64,000 nucleotides of DNA from Frankia casuarinae (GTDB lineage: Bacteria; Actinomycetota; Actinomycetes; Frankiales; Frankiaceae): the NCBI RefSeq assembly GCF_000013345.1, contig NC_007777.1, positions 3,534,001-3,598,000 of the forward strand, in the 5' to 3' direction. This document shows positions 59,749-64,000 of this stretch, piece by piece; position 1 is the first letter of the stretch; the number at the start of each line of letters is the position of its first letter. The notes under the pieces were generated by a model. It worked only from the letters and a program-made list of their open reading frames with translations. It was not told the DNA's origin and searched no databases. Made by a program: the position numbers and the translations under genes.

Positions 59749-61581
59749 GTGTCCCCTCCACATACCCTGTCAGGACCGGATCACCCGGGCCGGGCGCCGG
59801 GTCCGGCCGAATCCGGCGAGTCGTTGGCGACCCTGCTGGCGGGCTACCGGGTGCATGCCCGGGCGCCTCGCGCGGCGGTGGCGGCGCTGACCGAGCAGCC
59901 ACGCACCCTGCGCCAGCTGGTCCAGAGTTCGGGCCTGCCCCGACGGAGCGTGGAGGAGATCCTCGCCAGCCTCGGCGACGATCTGCGGACCGGCCCCGAC
60001 GGGCGTCACGTGCTGCGCCCCGCGTCGATCGACCGCTACCGCGGCCTGATCCGCTATGACGAGCTGAGCGGACAGACTCCGCTCGATCCCCTCGCCGCCG
60101 TGATCACCCGCCACGGTCCGCTGGTCACGACCATGCATGATCTCATCGCTGCCGCGCCCCGACCGCGGGCCGACCTCGACCACGTACCCGCGACGGCGAC
60201 GACCGTCGTGCGCCGGGCCGTCTGGCTGCGGACGCGTTACGACCTGCGCGGCGCGCATCTGCTGTGCATAGGTGATCATGATCTCACCTCGCTGGCGGCG
60301 GTCTCGTTGATCGACGGGCTCACCGTGACCGTCGTCGACATCGACGACGAGCTGCTCGCCTACCTGGACAGCTCGGCCCGGTCGTTGGACGTCCGGCTGC
60401 GGTGCCTCTACGCCGACCTGCGCTTCGGCCTGCCGCCGGCGGTGGTGGGCACAGCCGATCTGGCATTCACCGATCCGCCCTACACCCCGGAGGGCGTGGC
60501 GCTGTTCACCGGGCGCGGCGCGCAGGGTCTCGCGGACCGCGAACATGGTCGCGTCCTGCTGGCCTACGGGTTCAGCGACCGGGTACCGACGCTGGGTTGG
60601 AAGGTGCAGCGGGCACTGATCGATCAGGGCTTCGTGTTCGAGGCCATCTGGCCAGGCTTCCACGTCTACGAGGGCGCGGAGGCGGTGGGCGCCAGAGCCG
60701 ACATGTACGTCTGCCAGCCGACCCCGGCCACCTGGAAGCAGCTGGACCGCTCGGCCACGGCGGCCACAACCGCGACGGCCGCCATCTACACCCGGGGCCG
60801 GCAGTCCACGCAGAGTCGGCCGACGCGCCTGACCGCCCCGGTCCTCGACGCGGTGGCCGCCTTCCTCGCCACCGGCCCGGCGGGTCGCGCCGTGTTCGTT
60901 GGCGAGCGGCGGGAGGTCGACGCGGTCCACGTGCGTCTCGCGACCGTGTTCGACCGGGGGCTGCCCGCGTTCGCCTCGACCGGCCCCGGCTCCTCGACCG
61001 GCCCCGGCGCCTCAACCGAGGACGGAACGGTCAGCGTGGCCACCGACCTGTCGGACGATCCGGGCCCCTGGCTGACCAGGCTCCTCCTGGCGGTCAACGC
61101 GGACCGGCTCGCCGTCGTCGTCTCCTCCGATCATCCCGATCTGGGCGTCCGCCGCCGGCGGGCCCAGGATGACCCGCTGCGGCAGCTGCGGGCGAAGTGG
61201 ACCGCCACCCCCGCCCGGGACCTCGGGGACCTGCGGCTCGTGACGTTCACGGCCGTCGGCCCGGCGGCGCTCGCCCCCGCCGACCGGCTCGCCCGGTGGC
61301 TGCTGGACCGCCCGCATGGCAAGATCGGCAACGTCTGGCGGGACGGGCTCATCCGGATCGTCCGGGAGGATTCGGGGCGCACGCTCTCCCAGCGCGACGC
61401 CCGGGCCGCCGTGACCCGGGCCGCGCGCGATCCCGACCTGCTGGCCGCCCGACTGATCGATCTTCCCCGGCACGCCCTCGAGGGAATCCTCGCCGCGGTG
61501 TCGTCCGGCGACACGCTGCCGGCCGAGCCGGTGAGACCGGGCTGGATCCGGCAAAATGGGCAGACGCTGCGAAACGAGTAG
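59749..61581 (+). CDS. Bis-aminopropyltransferase-like protein (BpsA/DUF43) with C-terminal extension
   Basis: 610 residues from GTG 59749; a TAGAAT -10-like box lies at 59711, so the mRNA may have a short leader. Layout as in branched-chain polyamine synthases: N-terminal winged-helix (residues 28-95, LATLLAGYRVH...LRQLVQSSGLPRRSVEEIL), then a Rossmann-type domain with GDHD (175-178, family GDDD), VVDIDDELLAYLD, DLRFGLPP and the DPPYTPEGV active-site loop (242-250). Family enzymes add two aminopropyl groups to a central nitrogen of spermidine. From residue 345 to 610 is an additional part with no recognised fold, not present in the archaeal enzymes. Role in an actinomycete is not clear; DNA or RNA stabilisation is one idea. 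Confidence 0.75.
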   Translation: MSPPHTLSGPDHPGRAPGPAESGESLATLLAGYRVHARAPRAAVAALTEQPRTLRQLVQSSGLPRRSVEEILASLGDDLRTGPDGRHVLRPASIDRYRGLIRYDELSGQTPLDPLAAVITRHGPLVTTMHDLIAAAPRPRADLDHVPATATTVVRRAVWLRTRYDLRGAHLLCIGDHDLTSLAAVSLIDGLTVTVVDIDDELLAYLDSSARSLDVRLRCLYADLRFGLPPAVVGTADLAFTDPPYTPEGVALFTGRGAQGLADREHGRVLLAYGFSDRVPTLGWKVQRALIDQGFVFEAIWPGFHVYEGAEAVGARADMYVCQPTPATWKQLDRSATAATTATAAIYTRGRQSTQSRPTRLTAPVLDAVAAFLATGPAGRAVFVGERREVDAVHVRLATVFDRGLPAFASTGPGSSTGPGASTEDGTVSVATDLSDDPGPWLTRLLLAVNADRLAVVVSSDHPDLGVRRRRAQDDPLRQLRAKWTATPARDLGDLRLVTFTAVGPAALAPADRLARWLLDRPHGKIGNVWRDGLIRIVREDSGRTLSQRDARAAVTRAARDPDLLAARLIDLPRHALEGILAAVSSGDTLPAEPVRPGWIRQNGQTLRNE

Positions 61582-61674
61582 ATATTGACGGAATCGGAGC
61601 TGGCGACGGCGGAATCGCGGTGGCACCCGCGGGGCCGGCGGCCGGACGCGCCCGGCGCCGCCTACTGTCATGCT

Positions 61675-62472
61675 ATGGCGACGCTTGCAGGCAACGGCTC
61701 CCGAGCACACGCATCAGACCTGCAGCGGTATCCCGATCCCGCCGGCGCCCGGGTACTGGTGGTCGAGGACGACGACGGCCTCGGTACCCAGCTCGTGCGC
61801 GGTCTGGACCGGGCCGGCTACACCGCCGACCGGGTGCGGACCGGGGAGGCCGCGCTCGCCCGGGTCGAGGGCGTGTCCCCGCCCGACCTCGTGCTCCTGG
61901 ACCTGGGGCTGCCCGACATCGACGGCGCGGAGGTGTGCCGGCGCATCCGCGAGCGCGGGGACACCCCCGTGATCGTGGTGACGGCTCGGGGGGACGAGGC
62001 GGACCGGGTCGAGGCCTTGGACCTCGGTTCCGACGACTACCTGGTCAAACCATTCGGATTCGCCGAACTGCTGGCCCGGATACGGGCGGTGCGGCGGCGC
62101 GCCGCCCGGGCCACCGGTGAGAGCTCCGACGTGGTCCGGCACGGACCGCTCGTCCTCGACCGGCGCAGCCGGCGGATCTCCGTCGACGGCCGTCCGGTCC
62201 AGGTGACGGCGCGGGAGTACGATCTGCTGGCCTTCCTGGCCCGCGATCCCGGCCGGGTCCGGACCCGACGGGAGATCTTCACCGCTGTCTGGGGCGACTG
62301 GTTCGGCTCATCGAAGGTCCTCGACGTACACATCGGCGCGATCCGCCGCAAGCTCGGGATTCCCGAACTGATCGAAACGGTGTACGGGGTCGGCTTCCGC
62401 CTGGGCGGGCCGCCGACACCCGGCGCCGATCCGACCCCCGGTGACCGGAGCGCGCCACCCCTCGGCCGATGA
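61675..62472 (+). CDS. OmpR-family response regulator
   Basis: 265 residues from ATG 61675. Receiver domain about 26-140: VLVVEDDDGLG (acidic pocket), phospho-acceptor Asp76 in LVLLDLGLPDIDG, the Thr in VTARGDEADRVEALDLGSDDYLVKPFGFAELLARI with the Lys. Winged-helix domain about 155-250: VQVTAREYDLLAFLARDPGRVRTRREIFTAVWGDWFGSSKVLDVHIGAIRRKL. Pairs with the downstream sensor kinase 13 bases later. No target gene is apparent. Confidence 0.95.
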   Translation: MATLAGNGSRAHASDLQRYPDPAGARVLVVEDDDGLGTQLVRGLDRAGYTADRVRTGEAALARVEGVSPPDLVLLDLGLPDIDGAEVCRRIRERGDTPVIVVTARGDEADRVEALDLGSDDYLVKPFGFAELLARIRAVRRRAARATGESSDVVRHGPLVLDRRSRRISVDGRPVQVTAREYDLLAFLARDPGRVRTRREIFTAVWGDWFGSSKVLDVHIGAIRRKLGIPELIETVYGVGFRLGGPPTPGADPTPGDRSAPPLGR

Positions 62473-62485
62473 CCCGGCACATCCA

Positions 62486-64000
62486 ATGACCCGGCGCATC
62501 CTGGCCGCCCAGCTCGCGCTCACGACGGCGCTGCTTGTCGGCCTGTGCGTCCCGATGGGGCTCGACGCCACCCGTCACGACCGGGCGCTGTTCGGCCTGC
62601 GGCTCACGGCCGCGATGCAGGCCTACTGCGCCGAGGTGAAGTGGCGGCGACTGTCCGCCGGCGCGGCCCCGCTGCCCGCCGCCGTACGCGACAGTACGGC
62701 CGTGCCACCGGACGAGCTCCGGCTGTTCGACCCGAACGGTACGCCCGTGGCCGACACCGGTGACGACATCCCGATCATGGGCTGGGATCTGGATCGGGCC
62801 CGCCGGGAGAACGTGGTCATCAACCCGAACGCGGCCAATCGACACCGGATGATCCTTGTTGCTCCGGTGTCCAACGCGCAGGGTCTGGTCGGCATCCTGG
62901 CCGTCGCGCGCAGCGATGCCGGGCTGCGCGCCTCGATCATCCACCGGTGGACGATGATCGCCCTCGCGGGCGTCCTGGTCACGCTGGCCGCATTGGGGAT
63001 CTCGATACTGCTGGCCCGCTGGGTGGGCCGGCCGCTGCGCCGGCTCGAGCAGGCAGCGACCGAACTCGGTGCCGGTGATCTCACGATCCGGGCCAGAGCC
63101 GTCGGTGGCCCGCCCGAGGCACGCAAACTTGCCACGACGTTCGACGCGATGGCGGGACGGCTCCAGTTGCTGGTCGACAGCCAGCGCCGGTTCCTCGCCG
63201 ACGTCTCCCACCAGATCCGCACCCCGCTGACGGCGATGCGCCTGCGCCTGGAGCTGCTGCAACAGGACGTGGACGCGGACACCACCGACGAGGTCGCGGG
63301 CACCCTGGTCGAGGTGCACCGGCTCTCCCGGATGGTCGACGGGCTGCTGGCGGTCTCCCGGGCCGAGCATGCGCCGATCCCGACCCAGCCGATCCCCCTC
63401 GCGGTCGTCGCCGAGGAACGATGCCTGATCTGGCGACCGGTCGCAGCCGCCGCCGGAGTGACGCTGACCTGCGACGTCGACGCGGACCAGGTCGTCCAGT
63501 GCACCCCGGGGCACCTGGAGCAGATCCTCGACAATCTCCTCAGCAACGCGCTGGAGGCCACCCCGTCCGGCGGCCGGGTCAGCGTCACGTCCGGGACGAA
63601 CCCACCGGCCCAGCCACGCCCGGTGGGCGCCGGAGGCACCGCGGAGGCGGGCCTCGGGACGGGGAGCGCCGCGGACGAGTTGGACGAGATGAACGTCACC
63701 GGGCCGCAGAGCACCATGACGGCGGAAAGCATGACGGCGGAAAGCATGACGCGGCTCACGGTCGCCGACAGCGGACGCGGCATGAGCGCCGAGCAGCGGG
63801 CCGCCGCCTTCCGCCGGTTCAGCTCCAACCTCAGTGCCGACCAGCGAGAAGCCGACCAGCGAGGAGAGGTGCCCGGCCGGGCCGATCGGCGCGGGAACGG
63901 CCTCGGGCTCGCCATCGTGCATGCCCTGACGACCGCCGACGGCGGGACGGTCACTCTGGCCGAGGGTGACAACGGGGGTCTGTGCGTCGTCCTTGACCTG
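62486..64000 (+). CDS. Sensor histidine kinase (partial, runs off the window)
   Basis: 505 codons without stop to the window end. From ATG 62486: membrane helix (LAAQLALTTALLVGLCVPMGL), extracytoplasmic region, second helix near residues 152-176 (WTMIALAGVLVTLAALGISILLA), HAMP, HisKA with His242 in FLADVSHQIRTPL, and an ATPase domain with N-box QILDNLLSNALEA, G1 VADSGRGM and G2 GNGLGLAIVH. The ATPase domain has an insert of Met-Thr-Ala-Glu-Ser repeats before the G1 box. The stop is just beyond the end. A duplicated atgacccggc.catcc at 62469 and 62486 surrounds the start. Confidence 0.93.
   Translation, partial: MTRRILAAQLALTTALLVGLCVPMGLDATRHDRALFGLRLTAAMQAYCAEVKWRRLSAGAAPLPAAVRDSTAVPPDELRLFDPNGTPVADTGDDIPIMGWDLDRARRENVVINPNAANRHRMILVAPVSNAQGLVGILAVARSDAGLRASIIHRWTMIALAGVLVTLAALGISILLARWVGRPLRRLEQAATELGAGDLTIRARAVGGPPEARKLATTFDAMAGRLQLLVDSQRRFLADVSHQIRTPLTAMRLRLELLQQDVDADTTDEVAGTLVEVHRLSRMVDGLLAVSRAEHAPIPTQPIPLAVVAEERCLIWRPVAAAAGVTLTCDVDADQVVQCTPGHLEQILDNLLSNALEATPSGGRVSVTSGTNPPAQPRPVGAGGTAEAGLGTGSAADELDEMNVTGPQSTMTAESMTAESMTRLTVADSGRGMSAEQRAAAFRRFSSNLSADQREADQRGEVPGRADRRGNGLGLAIVHALTTADGGTVTLAEGDNGGLCVVLDL

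Overview
The window is very GC-rich, uses GTG starts freely, and packs genes with 4-base stop/start overlaps. This fits a high-GC actinomycete. The his-trp-lgt-gltBD block, a PriA-type HisA, mycofactocin-free basic metabolism, SARP and WD40-kinase regulators and a c-di-AMP riboswitch ahead of a cell-wall lytic gene all point to the Frankia/Streptomyces side of the phylum. I lean to a Frankia-like organism, but that is recollection of gene order and not a database result. No rRNA, tRNA, CRISPR array, insertion sequence or phage was seen.

Left end (1-5 kb, minus strand): a compact lasso-peptide cluster. A 36-codon precursor gene (3744-3854), too short for routine gene calling, is followed by the lactam-forming cyclase, the PqqD-like leader-binding protein B1, the transglutaminase-like leader peptidase B2 and an ABC exporter cut by the window edge. 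The precursor has the canonical lasso leader signature and a predicted 15-residue core GRWGWGRDYSWRRFA, with Gly1 and Asp8 placed to close an 8-residue ring. A SARP-type activator lies directly upstream in the same direction. A pair of 7-bp direct repeats with 11-bp period lies between it and the precursor, like a SARP operator.

5-18 kb: a secreted lytic transglycosylase with PG-binding domain behind a ydaO-type (c-di-AMP) riboswitch; a small alpha/beta hydrolase; a Cys/Met-rich copper-storage protein; an amidohydrolase whose usual carboxylated Lys is replaced by Met; metK; a DUF309 protein; a TIR-domain membrane protein followed by a TAXI-type solute-binding protein (possible sensor-effector pair); a thiolase; a DUF4232 lipoprotein. 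Several short tandem repeats lie between these genes.

18-39 kb: two overlapping CorC/HlyC-type CBS membrane proteins; a methyltransferase divergent from a Ser/Thr kinase with WD40 repeats; facing the kinase, a rare fusion of an Hsp70-like ATPase, a transmembrane segment and a PstS-like binding domain; the methylmalonyl-CoA mutase operon mutA-mutB-meaB; an AbiEi-like/DUF559-like protein with an odd insert; a TauE/SafE transporter; a TerB-like protein; a membrane protein with a PI-PLC-like domain coupled to a short-lid adenylate kinase.

39-60 kb (minus strand): anabolic core. hisD-C-B-H-A-F-(ABC-transporter relic)-I runs straight into trpE-(Trp-associated membrane protein), then trpC, trpB, trpA, lgt, gltB and gltD. 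HisA is probably the bifunctional PriA that also serves as TrpF, which links the two pathways. No trpF or trpD is seen here.

Right end (plus strand): a bis-aminopropyl-transferase (BpsA/DUF43)-like protein with a long extra C-terminal part, then an OmpR-type response regulator and a histidine kinase cut by the window edge.
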